Assembly (NCBI RefSeq): GCF_000372725.1
Contig: NW_005197707.1
Span: 4,213-33,893, forward strand
Length of the DNA: 29,681 bases
Origin: Emiliania huxleyi CCMP1516
Lineage: Eukaryota; Haptophyta; Isochrysidales; Noelaerhabdaceae
Reading direction: 5' to 3'
Shown here one piece after another: positions 15,877 to 25,631 of the stretch (position 1 is the first letter of the stretch; each line of letters opens with the position of its first letter). Both the position numbers and the translations under genes were made by a program. A model generated the notes under the pieces. That model saw only the letters and a program-made list of their open reading frames with translations. It was not told where the DNA came from and made no database searches.

Positions 15877-18502
15877 TTATGCTGTATCGACTGGCGCGCT
15901 CAAGCGCCTCGCTCCTCGGCAAGCTCTGAGCATCTCTTCAAGCTCCAAGTATCGGTCCATCTTATCATCTGCAGCCCGGCGCGCGGCTGCGGCCGCATTC
16001 ACCAGCGCCAACTGCTGCATCTGAGGAAGCCGCTTCCTCGAGGCAATCACCTCCTGCAGCTCAGCCTCAGCCTTCGCCGCGGCAGCCTCGAGCTCGGCGA
16101 CGTCAGCCTCGATGGTGGCATACTCCGCCTTTTCGCGCTTGCCGAACTTTTTCTTCTTCTCCTTCTCCTTCTTCTTCACCCTGCCCGTTCTGGAGAGCTC
16201 CTCGGACAGCTTGGCTAGCTGCCGCTGCGACGGCGCAGGAGCAGGCGGCGGAGGAGGAGGGGGCGGCGGCGGCGGTGGCGGCTCAAAGCCGCGATTAAAT
16301 ACCTTTTCGAGTGCCTCCTCGGCGGCCTTTCTCTGCGCAGCGCGCTCCTCCAGCTCGGCGCGCCACGCCTCCACCTCGGCCTGCAGCGCGCCCCGCTTCT
16401 CTTCTTCCAGCTCTGCCAGCAATGCCCCTTCCTCCCCACAGCTCGCCCGCTCTGCGCCGAGCGCCTCGATCGCCGCTTCCGCCGCCGCAATCTTGTCCTC
16501 TAGGCTCTCGGGCGGCTTCGGCGCGGAGTCCTGCGGCCCGCGCTCCTCCTCCGTGCGCTCTGGCTCTGCCAGCGACGGCGGCGGCGGCGGCGCGCTCACC
16601 GCGCCCGCCACGTTCACCACCCCGCGGTCCAACTCTGAGAAGTCGGACTGCCGCAACGATCGCTCCTCGACCAGCACCTTGCCGTCGGCGACATAGCCGA
16701 CGTGCGTGGCGTCAATCGCCTCGCAAAAGGCGCGGTCGTGCGAGACGACGACGAGCGCTCCGTTGAACTTGCCGATGGCGTCGAGCAGCGCGGCGATCGC
16801 GTCCACGTCGAGGTGGTTTGTCGGCTCGTCGAGGAGGAGGACGTTGCACGGCGTGAGGCAGAATGTCGCGAGCGCCACGCGCGCCTTCTCGCCGCCTGAC
16901 AGGTCGCCGATCGATCGCGCCGCCTTGTCGCCGACGAGGCCGAGAGCACCCATGACGGCCCTGCACCGCTCGTCCGTGACGGTGCCGTCTGTCCGGCGGA
17001 CGGTCTGCGAGACGTACTCGAACGCGACCACGTCCTGCGGCAGCTCTTGCGCGAGGTCCTGCGCAAACACGCCCAGCTCGAGCCGCTCGTCGGCGACGCG
17101 CTGCCCCTCGCCCAGACGCAACGACCCGGCGAGGGCCTTTAGGATCGTCGACTTACCGGCGCCGTTCGGGCCGCGCAAGATTAGCCGCATGCCCTTTGCC
17201 ACGGCGAGGTCGGCGCCCGTGATGATGTCCTGCGCCCCGAGCGGGTGGCGGATGTCGGCGCCGGCCAGCGCCAACGGCGTCATGCCACACGGCGGCGGCG
17301 CTGCGAGCGTGAGCGAAGGGCGGCGCTGCTGGCCAATCAGCAGCGCCTTTGCGGCCGCCTGCTGCTTCGCCAGCCTCTCGAGCTTGCCCTGCCGGTCCTT
17401 GGCCTGCGTCGCCTTGGACGCCTTTGCGCCCATGCGATCAATGAAGTCCTGCATGCGCTTGCGCTCTCGCTCCTGCGCCTCCACCGTCGCCCGCACGCGC
17501 GCCTGCCGCTCCTCGCGCTCCTCCAGGAACTTGTCGTACGTCACCGACTTGTACAGCTCGAGCCGCCCTCCCGCGACCTCGGCGATGCTGTTGGATGCGC
17601 GGCGCAGAAACTCGGCGTCGTGGGAGACAACGAGCACCGTGCCCTGGTACGCGCCCACGTAATCGCCGAGCCAGCGGCGCGCGGCGGCGTCGAGGTGATT
17701 GGTGGGCTCGTCCATGATGAGCAGCTCCTACAGAACAGGCCCTGAAAAACGTCGTGGAGTGTACCCGAACCGTGGTGTGGGCTCGTCGGAGACTCTCCGG
17801 CTCGGAGAGCAGCAGCCGCGCGAGGCCGATGCGCATCTGCCAGCCGCCAGAGAAGGAGGAGCAGGGCGCGTCAAACTCCTCCGTCTCGAAGCCGAGCCCC
17901 TGCAGCACCTTTGAGATGCGCGCCTCAATCTCGTACCCGCCGGCGGCCGCGTACTCCGACTGCGCCGCCTCCAGGCACTCGAGCTCCTCGTCGGTGCCGA
18001 GGACGCACGACTCGACCGCCGAGTCGAGCGCAGCCTTGGCCGCCTGGTACCTCTCCATCCGCGAGACAACCTCCTCGCGCACCGTCGTGTCGGCGCCCGA
18101 CACCGCGGTCTGTTCCAGCATGCCGAGCCGCAGCGACGACGACACGACGAGCTGGCCGCCGTCCGCGAGCCGGCCGCCGCCGCCGCCATTCGCTGCCGCG
18201 CTGATCGCCCGGAGCAGCGTCGACTTTCCGCAACCGTTGGTGCCGTGAATCGCCCAGCGCTCGTTCGGCATCACGCTCCAGTTCACGTCCAGGATGAGAG
18301 GGCTGTCGCCGGCCCAGACATCGACGCCTTTGACCACGATCGCAGCGCCGCCGGTGTCGACGGCTGCGGCCATGCGGACGGAGCGGGCACGCGTCGCTGC
18401 TGCTGCTGGGTGCGGCGTCGCAGGAGAGAACGCCGCGGAGCCCATCGCCATGATAAAATTGGCAGCTGTGCACATGCTGGCACTGAATGTGCTGCGCTGC
18501 AC
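15877..18502 (-). CDS. ABC-F ATPase, probably plastid-targeted
   Basis: Two exons (18502-17798 and 17727-15877) give about 851 residues with two ABC domains and no membrane segments, the ABC-F layout of ribosome-associated translation factors. ABC1 has Walker A GTNGCGKST (87-95), signature FSGGWQMRIGLA and Walker B LLIMDEPTNHLD. The basic inter-domain linker contains ERERKRMQDFIDRMGAKASK. ABC2 has GPNGAGKST (about 421-429), LSGGEKARVALA, LLLDEPTNHLD and VVSHDRAFC. The C-terminal extension has coiled coils flanking a 13-proline run and a KKKEKEKKKK patch. The N-terminus MCTAANFIMAMGSAAFSPAT looks like a signal peptide ending in an ASAFAP-like motif, as on plastid proteins of red-lineage algae; targeting is inferred. 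The 70-nt intron is required because unspliced reading breaks Walker B of ABC1. Its ends do not fit GT-AG. The start could be the Met at 18502 or 18475. Confidence 0.85.
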
Positions 18503-18606
18503 TTAGGGATCCCTGCGAGCCGGTCTCAGCTCTCGACGTCGAGCCGCGACAAGGCACGGAAACACAAAAAAATCTTCACCCGTTCACTCGCACAACCCCG
18601 TTCACA

Positions 18607-18624
18607 GGGGGGGGGGGGGGGGGG
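18607..18624. repeat. 18-nt poly-G run
   Basis: A homopolymer of 18 G lies in the divergent interval between the ABC-F gene and the cysteine-rich gene, about 95 nt upstream of the latter's start. The length should be treated as uncertain in any assembly. Confidence 0.95.
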
Positions 18625-18718
18625 CCTTGTTATTGACGAACGACCACGTATAGGACGTAGACGCTGGGGCCTGCCGCCTCCTCTTCAGCCGCGGCGGCGA
18701 GAGCAGAAACAGCCAGCA

Positions 18719-19408
18719 ATGATCGCTCCAGGCCCTCCCGAGCATCGCGTCCGGCCGCGCCGGGCAGTATCTGCCGCGGCGTTAGCTCTCGTCGTGTCGA
18801 CCTTCCTTCTCTACGCCGCTCAGCGCACGGGCGCCAGTTCGCTGACGTCCGGCTCGTGCACGCTCAGCGGCGGCGAGGCAGTTCTCGACGGCTGGCACGG
18901 CAAGGACACGGGCGCAAACGAGTGCAACAGCTGCTTTTGCGACAAAGGCCGGATGGCCTGCACCCGAATGGCGTGCGCCGCGCACCTTCCCACCGAGGGG
19001 CTGGCGCAGCAGGGCGAGACGTGCGATGGTTTCGACGAGACCACCGGCAAGGCGTTCCCGAGCTGTGCGCAGGGACTCGTCTGCCAGTCTGTTGACGAAA
19101 TGGTGTCGATTCCAGGGGCCGGCAAGAAGTGCACGCCGGTGGCTGACACAGTCACGGAGCGGCGCTTCGGGCGGTTTGGCCGGCGGCCCGGCGGCGGGCT
19201 GGCTGTGGGCATGATGGGCGGCATGCTGCTCGGGTCCGCGATGTCGCAGCGGCCTACTACCGTCGTGTACGAAGCTCCACAGCAGCCGTGCCCGTATGGG
19301 AGGTACTCGCCCGCGTGCAAGAACTGGGGGAGCGGCAATGCCCCCGCTTACGAACCCGGGACGACGGGGCCTTCCCAAAACAACCCGCTGTACGGGATCG
19401 CAGGCTGA
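18719..19408 (+). CDS. Signal-anchored small protein with pacifastin-like cysteine motif
   Basis: This is a 229-residue protein. An N-terminal hydrophobic segment (about 18-37, AAALALVVSTFLLYAAQ) is a signal peptide or anchor. It is followed by a cysteine module of the pattern C-x(20)-C-N-x-C-x-C-x(2)-G-x(3)-C-T-x(3)-C (ECNSCFCDKGRMACTRMAC). That closely matches the pacifastin light-chain serine-protease-inhibitor signature. A second Cys-rich stretch (GETCDGFDETTGKAF, then GLVC and KKC) follows. A glycine-zipper-like hydrophobic stretch (GGGLAVGMMGGMLLGSAM) then precedes a Pro/Gly/Tyr-rich C-terminus. Extracellular or endomembrane location is likely; protease inhibition is inference from the motif alone. 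The Met at 18719 is chosen because it directly precedes the hydrophobic segment; the frame is open further upstream through non-coding-looking sequence. Confidence 0.7.
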   Translation: MIAPGPPEHRVRPRRAVSAAALALVVSTFLLYAAQRTGASSLTSGSCTLSGGEAVLDGWHGKDTGANECNSCFCDKGRMACTRMACAAHLPTEGLAQQGETCDGFDETTGKAFPSCAQGLVCQSVDEMVSIPGAGKKCTPVADTVTERRFGRFGRRPGGGLAVGMMGGMLLGSAMSQRPTTVVYEAPQQPCPYGRYSPACKNWGSGNAPAYEPGTTGPSQNNPLYGIAG

Positions 19409-19788
19409 TGCTCGCCATTGTATGCGGGACGTGCATGTGCATGTCCTGGTCGTACTCGAGTACGTGTGAGCGGGCGTCATCGACATGGACCTCCTCAGCC
19501 CGGGTGCGAGCGCGACGCCGATTCCAGGCGCGGAGCTGCTCGGCGATCTGTTAGACGGTTGAGCGTTCCCGTGGATGTTACAGGTGCGGTGGAGCGGACG
19601 TGCGTCAGTGGTCAGACTCAGACTGCAGCGTGTATAGGAGCTCATAGTGTGTGTGTAGCTGTAGGGCCACGAAGACAAGACTACACAGACTTGAAAATTT
19701 AAGAAACTCGCAACCGACACGGATCTCGCTTCTCGGAACATGCGATGCATTCACTTTCGTAGTAGTCATACGCCAACGCGTCAAGTCG

Positions 19789-19965
19789 CGGGCAGGTGCC
19801 AATCACTCGCATTGGTGGTGAATCGGTGATTCCTAACCCATTTGCAGGCGGCGTCGCTCTTCCGAAAGGCGTCCAGGTCGTCGCCGTCGCCCATCTCGAT
19901 GCCGTGATCGGACGCGCCGCCCACGCCCTTGACGCTTCCTAATGGCACCATCGTGTGTATCTCGG
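19789..19965 (-). other. Possible isolated exon or gene fragment
   Basis: On the minus strand a stretch beginning at an ATG near 19952 reads MVPLGSVKGVGGASDHGIEM, then GDGDDLDAFRKSDAACKWV, and reaches TGA near 19789. Third positions are mostly G or C, as in the genes nearby. There is no recognisable family and no supporting neighbouring exon. It could equally be chance. Confidence 0.22.
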
Positions 19966-20051
19966 AGGACGGTCGACGGAGCGTGCCCCGCCCCGCACGC
20001 CACACGCGCGGTCGGCGGCGAGACCGGTATGTGCCTTTTTGCATATGATAT

Positions 20052-20068
20052 CCCATATCGCATATGGG
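20052..20068. repeat. Short perfect inverted repeat
   Basis: CCCATAT, three-base spacer CGC, ATATGGG. It lies in the gene-poor interval. Function unknown. Confidence 0.6.
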
Positions 20069-21100
20069 CTAGTGCCATTTCACTCTGACACGCTAATCTT
20101 GAAAACGCCTCCAACGGAGCTCCGTGTTGCTTCCAGCGCCCTCCCCCGCGCTCCCTGCGGCCATGGCCGATGCTCCTAGTATGAGAGGTCATCTGGATAC
20201 CGCGAGAGCGACCCAACTCGTCGACATCGTCCGATGACTGTGCCTCAAAGTCAGCCTCCGGAGGCTATCGTGGCGTCGAGCCGGCGGTGGCCGTGACATG
20301 TGGTTCCACCACCCCTCGTAGGCTTTGCCTCTGACCGCCACCGTTCCCAGGCTGCCTAATGGGATGGAAAGGAAGGCTCGGCGAGCGTATAGAAGCGTGC
20401 TCGACCTCGTCGTGGCAGCCTGCATGGCAGCGCTGGCGGGCGAGATGAGCGTCATGCCACCTGACCCGAGACGGGTCGCAGGCGTCGTACCGAGCGCGTC
20501 GAGACCGTGTCCTGATGTGATCTGCACGGGTGAGTCACGTCGGCGTCAAAGGAGCGACGTGCGACCTGTCAGAGCTTGATCTCCGATCTCAGCGGCGTCG
20601 AGTCGTCTCCGGCGCGCAACAAATGTACCTCCCCAGGACGCGCAGAGACAGATTCGACCCCGCCGAGTAGAAGTCGACACGCAGCGCCACCTGCTGTGAG
20701 ACGCCGTCTCCTCGGCGAGGTCGCAGCTTCCTCTGGAAGGCACCGAGAGGTCCCTTTCTCGTGCAATGGTCAAAATCAAGGTTTTGAAACGCGAGCTGTG
20801 CCACAGTGAAATGGCACTAGCCATGATCGCATAGTCCATAGAGTATTGATTACTGATGAATACATCCGTACTCTACTTACAGGGCCGAGACGATAGCACA
20901 CACGCGACACGCGTGACGCGACGCCCCCTGCACGGTCTTGTGCGGGTTGCACTGCGGCACTGATGAGTGATGTGTCCCGGAACCGCGCGCTGGGGCTCCA
21001 CACCGGCCCGTCCGCAGCGACGCTCCCAGCGAGACTGCACAGAAGCACACGCCGCGCGCCGCTAGTGAACGCGCAAAATACACACTTTCACTCTGCCCCT

Positions 21101-23278
21101 CTAGCGGTCGTGCCGCTTCACCCTCGGGCTCGCCTCAATGCTGCTGCTGCTCTCCTCCTCAACGGAGACCTCCTCGCAGCCCGAGGCGTCCCTCTCCCCG
21201 CCCGCGGCCGGCGGCAAGACGCAAGCCAGGGCGAGGAGGGCGAGGAGCGAGGGGAGGGCGAGCCAGACGACGGGCGCCGCGCCGCCGCGCAGGAAGTACG
21301 GCCCGCTCGCCGCGTCGAGCGACACCTGAAACTGGGCGGTGCAGTAGAGGCTGCCGCCCACCGAGCCGCCGAGCTTCGTCATCGAGAGGAGCGCAAAGAG
21401 ACGGCCTACCGCCAGACGCTTCGGCGAAATCGATCGGAAGCGTGGCCGAGATCGCGTCCTCGGGCGTGGCGCGCGGAGAGGCGAGCCTTGCGCGCGGGGA
21501 GGCAGCGCGGTCGACGAGAGGGACACGAGGAGCAGCTCCTACGGAGCCGAGACGCCGCAAACTCGCTTCAACCCGCGCCCACCGCTCTCAACGCCGTGCG
21601 CCCGCCCAGCGCGCGCCGTCGCGCCGCCGAGCAGCCCTCCGGCGAGGAACAGCAGCACGTGCAGCCCCTCCGTGTTTGGGCTCGGCGCGCGAAGCAGCAA
21701 GGCGCTCACGTGGCAGGCCTGCGCTAGGCGGAAGGGGGCAGCGCGGTCGCGACGCGTGCCGCGGGACCGCGGCCGGAGTGCGCGCGTACTCGGGCGGCAT
21801 GGCGGCCTCCAGACGTGAAGGTCAGGGGGTTTCTATGCTCCGCATCTAGGAGCTGAGGCCACGCCGCCGCAGCCGGCGAGCAGCAGCGAGGCGCGCGAGC
21901 CGAGCGCATCCTGCAGCGGCGGCGTCGCGACGAGGCCAAAGGCGGCGGCCTGCAGGCGGGGGGCAGGTGCGGCCGAGTAGACTGGGCGCACGCTCCTTGC
22001 GCCCGCACATCCCTCCTTCCTCTCGGGGGCTCGGCCTGCTGGAGCGGCAGCAGCAGGCCGTACTCCTTCTCCGCCCAGCCAAAGTGCGCCTTGAGGTAGA
22101 GCGGCCACACTACGGCGAGCGTGTCGCGCGTCGCGGCGGCCAGGCAGAGGGCGACGAGGCAGAGCGCCAGCCGCGCCTGCGAGCGGCAAGGGCGGCGGCT
22201 GAGCGCCGCGGCGAGGGCGGCGGCGGCGAGAGGCGGCGGCGAGCCCCACCGTCCGCAGCCGCGACGACATGCAGCTTGAGGCGCCCGCGAGGCGGCCCTC
22301 GACGGGATACCCCTCGGGGTCGTGGCTGCTGCTCTCCTCCGTGGCCGCGTCGGAGCCGTCCGCGTCGCCGCAGCAGCGGCCGACCTCGGCGCCTCGCGCC
22401 GCGCCGAGGTCCACGTCGCTCCGCCGCAACGTGCGGGGCTGCAGCGCTCCGGCCTCCGAGGAGTGAAAGACGGCTCCGGCCTCCGAGGAGTAAAAGACGA
22501 GCGTACCAGCGGAGCAGCAGAGCACGATCACGCCAAAGCCGCACCCGAAGACGCAGAGGCTGATCAGCAGCCGGAAGCGCAGCATGCCCCACGTGCTCTC
22601 TGGCAGCAGCGCAGTCAGCACCTGCCAGGGGGCGGTGCGCGGAGGCGGTGGAGAGCCGTGCGCGGAGGTAGTAGTGGAGAGCCGGGTGCCTTGGACGGCG
22701 GGCCGGAGAGGCGGGCTAAAAGTGGCGGCGGCGCGCGCCCAGTTGGTTGGCGTGAAGAGCAGGGTGCCCAGCAGAGCCAGCGCCTGCAGCTGCACCCTCG
22801 CCGCGCTCACCGCCAACGTGCGGCGCGACGGGTCGGTGTGCCTGCTCAGGTGCGCCGTCGCCATCTCCGTCTTGGCGCCGCTGAGGCCCGAGAAGACGTT
22901 GGCCGCGACGAGCCAGCTCGTGCTCTGCGCCATCGATCGGATGGCGCAGCCGATCGCGCAGAGGGACGCGGGCAGCGCGATGCCAAGAAAGGGGCCGCGT
23001 GCATCGAGGAGGCAGCCAGCGATGGGCGCGCTCGCCGCGTTGAGCGCGTGCTGCACGGTGCGCAGCTTGCCCATGCCGCCCGCGTCGAGGCCGAGGTTTT
23101 GCATGAAGAAAGGGTATATTGGGCCCGTGAAGGCTGCGGTCACCGCCTCGGCCCACGGCACCAGCATCGCCGTCCGTATCTGCTTGTCCGCCCAGAACCG
23201 GCGTGCCTCGCCAAGCTGTGAGGCGGCAATGTGCGAGAGCTGAGACGGCGCAGCACACGTGCCCTGGTCGCCAGCCAT
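21101..23278 (-). CDS. Major facilitator superfamily transporter, multi-exon
   Basis: Exon 1 (23278 to about 22250) starts MAGDQGTCAAPSQLSHIAAS. It contains an MFS N-terminal half: MLVPWAEAVTAAFTGPIYPF, then AANVFSGLSGAKTEMATAHL and TM6-like QLQALALLGTLLFTP. It then reaches LRFRLLISLCVFGCGFGVIV and a long Ser/acidic loop. Exon 2 (22176-22036) encodes LALCLVALCLAAATRDTLAV and VVWPLYLKAHFGWAEKEYGL. Exon 3 (from 21949) encodes AAAFGLVATPPLQDALGSRA. Exon 4 (from 21718) encodes HVSALLLRAPSPNTEGLHVL. A last exon ends at TAG 21101 (WLALPSLLALLALACVL, then an acidic tail). The intron 22249-22177 fits GT-AG; 22035-21950 fits GC-AG. The boundaries of the last two introns are uncertain, and ATPEDAISATLPIDFAEASG near 21490-21430 lies one frame off from what follows. 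Substrate unknown; exact membrane unknown. Confidence 0.65.
22450..22500 (-). repeat. 27-nt tandem duplication in the MFS loop
   Basis: Two adjacent copies of a 27-nt unit (forward CTCCGGCCTCCGAGGAGT, then AAAGACG) encode FHSSEAGA and FYSSEAGA in the central loop of the transporter. The frame is preserved. Confidence 0.75.
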
Positions 23279-24248
23279 GTCGTGTGGGAGCGTCTCACCG
23301 TGGGCTCGCCGGCGACCAGGCAGGGTGGTCTTTTCTCGCAGCTGCGAGACATGCTTTCTCGGAGCGGGGCATCCAAAACAACAGGGCGGAAGGGAGGGGT
23401 GACCATACGCGCAGCGCAGGAGGGGTGCCCCTAAGGGGGCACAAAGGTAGCTCAAAGGGGAGTGAACAAGACGCCGCACAGGCGACGTGCACGCTCGCCG
23501 CCTGCGCTCGCCGCGTCGCTCTCTCCCTCCCCTTCTTTGCTTGAACCCACCACCATCCCCTGTCACCTCCGTGTGTGTGTGTGCCTGCTGGGGGATCATC
23601 TGGCTTCCGGAATACTTCCGCAAAGCTGCCCCCAGCAGGCGTTTGACCAAAATCCAAATTTCCCTACTCCAGTTGAGGCTGCCCTCGGACCCGAGAATCG
23701 AGGTTTTAGTGGGGTAAGGTATCGAGTTCAGCACGTCGCCTCTCATTGGTTGCTTTTATTTATCCCATGGGAGGTAACGAATTGCGTCGGACGCTGCCTG
23801 CCCATTCCATCCCACAGCAAACAAAAACAACTCTCTCTCGCTCTCAGGCTCTCTCCCACAGCCCCAGGAGGGGCGAGGGGGCGCCGCTCAAACTAATCAT
23901 TTAAAATCCTAGGGACTGGGCACTAAAAAGAATCGGCTCAGCATCTGCTCTAGTGCTCTTCCTCCTGCTCGCCGCCCGGTCGGTCGGCTGGGAGCCGGAG
24001 TGGGTGGTGTGCGAGCGGCCTCCTGTTTCTATTTAACAACGAAGGCGCTCTCAAAGAAAAAGGCCGGCGCAATGCTTCCTGCGCACAGGGTTGGGGTCCG
24101 GGCAGGGGGTCTAACTAAGAAGCTAAAACGATGTCGTCCGTTGGAAAACGTCTCGATGTCGAACCACCAGCCCGACGCGCACTACAGTTAGGTCGTCCCT
24201 GAAGAATCGGCCACGACCCGGCTACGATCTGCTCACAGGCGATCGGCA
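23279..24248. other. Divergent intergenic interval
   Basis: This lies between the divergent MFS and membrane-protein genes and should hold both promoters. The MFS frame stays open upstream of 23278 to about 23746, but the sequence there is Arg/Pro-rich low complexity and not protein-like. A short inverted repeat GTGCCCC-TAA-GGGGGCAC is near 23425-23442. TTTTATTTATCCC near 23754 and CTCATTGG (a CCAAT box on the plus strand reversed) near 23741 are weak promoter-like hints. I see no RNA gene. Confidence 0.4.
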
Positions 24249-25631
24249 ATGTCGCTCAAAAAGAACAGAATACACCCTGTTGTGGTCGAGAGCTCTGACT
24301 CGTTCCGTGATCTGCTCGCAGCGACGCTGGCTGACCAGGTGCGCGCTGTGCACTGCGAAGAGGTGCTCCATACGCTCGGCGTGCACGCTGTCGGAGACTG
24401 GGCAGGTATTCAGAGCAGCCCACCGCTCCTTGAGCGCGCCGTTCAAGCGATGGAAAAGGTCATCAATCTCGCGGAGATTGGTTTGGTGCTCCAGGCGCTA
24501 CGTCCAACCAGATGGACAGGCGAGGTAGCCCCGTCAGTGTCAGCTAGTCCCACGGCAATCGGCCGTGCAGTGGTGGAGCAGCCGGCGCACGAGGGCCACG
24601 GCAGCCCAAGATGGACACGTGAGGTGTCGAGTGAGGTGGAGCAGACAGCGCTGCAATGGCCCCTCGTGCGCGTCTGGCTACACTACTCGTTCATGAGCCG
24701 ACGTGCACTGTTGGGCCTCGATGTTGCGGTGCCGACCCTCTACAACATGAGCGTGTTCACTGCAGTAGCGAGCGCAAAGGTTGGCTCAGAACTGCGGGAC
24801 GTCATGCTCAGTGGCTGCGAGGTGCTCATCATTTACAACACTCTCTTGCTGACAGTGGCGATTGGGGGCTGGTTGTTCATCGGCAGCGCGCCCTTGGAAA
24901 CTCCCGTCGACGTCCTCTGCCTCACCGTGTGGGTAGCCGTTTCGTTCCTGTTCTGGTTTGCGGTCATCTACGATCTGCTCCTACTCCAGGCGTTCTCGTA
25001 CGTGTCCGATGCGAATCTCCACGCGGTCATCAAGTCAGCCCTCCCGGTGTACTGGATCGGGCGAAAGATGAATGTGCTTGCGTCGTACAGCACTGTCCTC
25101 GCCTTACTGCTCACCGCCTTGCGCTCGTGCGCCTGGGTGGTGGACGCCCAGAGCAATCACCACCAAAACAACGCCACCGATTCCGACGACGACAGCACAC
25201 TTCTCTCCGTTTGGCTCGTGCGTCCAGAGCCAATGCCATGGAGCTTCCGTATGCTGCCCATGTGGATTGTCGTCGCCTTTGGCCTCAGCATCCCATTTGT
25301 GCTACTAGCGCCACTCAATGCGATTGCCCGCCTGATCATGCACTCGGGAGTGATTGCGGATGCACCGGTGCTTCCTTGCAGCAGCCGCCACTGGTCGCCA
25401 GAGAAGACGAGGCAGGCGCTCGCCGCCAAAGCTCTCGCCAATAGGGAGCCTGGCGCGTCGCCGGGGGCCCACGACAGCAAGGGGCGATCTTCGCCGACGA
25501 TGCCAATCAGGCCGGTTGCCCGTCGAATGCGCTCCCGGTCTTGTAAGTTTCTGGTCGGCAGGACGCGATCATTGAAAGCGACGCTGTCGGGGACGCAACC
25601 GCAGGAGCGCACATGTCCGCATGATGCTTGA
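24249..25631 (+). CDS. Multi-pass membrane protein of unknown family
   Basis: This is a 460-residue intronless frame. Residues 1-85 form a soluble helical domain (RDLLAATLADQVRAVHCEEV, then LGVHAVGDWAGI) that resembles a SAM-like or other protein-interaction fold, without a firm assignment. A Trp-rich linker contains two similar segments, RPTRWTGEVAPSVS and SPRWTREVSSEVE. At least four membrane segments follow: about 193-213 (EVLIIYNTLLLTVAIGGWLF), 222-252 (TVWVAVSFLFWFAVIYDLLL), 272-292 (VLASYSTVLALLLTAL) and 325-352 (MLPMWIVVAFGLSIPFVLLA). An Asn/Asp-rich luminal loop (HHQNNATDSDDDS) lies between the last two. The C-terminal 90 residues are basic and cytosolic-looking. No channel or transporter signature is visible. 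The Met at 24249 is the first in frame. Confidence 0.6.
   Translation: MSLKKNRIHPVVVESSDSFRDLLAATLADQVRAVHCEEVLHTLGVHAVGDWAGIQSSPPLLERAVQAMEKVINLAEIGLVLQALRPTRWTGEVAPSVSASPTAIGRAVVEQPAHEGHGSPRWTREVSSEVEQTALQWPLVRVWLHYSFMSRRALLGLDVAVPTLYNMSVFTAVASAKVGSELRDVMLSGCEVLIIYNTLLLTVAIGGWLFIGSAPLETPVDVLCLTVWVAVSFLFWFAVIYDLLLLQAFSYVSDANLHAVIKSALPVYWIGRKMNVLASYSTVLALLLTALRSCAWVVDAQSNHHQNNATDSDDDSTLLSVWLVRPEPMPWSFRMLPMWIVVAFGLSIPFVLLAPLNAIARLIMHSGVIADAPVLPCSSRHWSPEKTRQALAAKALANREPGASPGAHDSKGRSSPTMPIRPVARRMRSRSCKFLVGRTRSLKATLSGTQPQERTCPHDA

Larger units (their letters stand above)
19409..21100. other. 1.7-kb interval without a convincing gene
   Basis: GC content is lower than in the neighbours and stops are frequent in all frames. 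One minus-strand stretch (about 19950-19790) has gene-like codon use and is listed separately. A perfect inverted repeat CCCATAT-CGC-ATATGGG is at 20052-20068, next to another GCATATG at 20041. I found no tRNA-like cloverleaf, rRNA or snRNA that I could support. Confidence 0.5.

Noticed and set aside
16706..17662. 318-residue plus-strand frame opposite the ABC-F gene
   Set aside because: Shadow of the second ABC domain, whose motifs are unambiguous on the minus strand.
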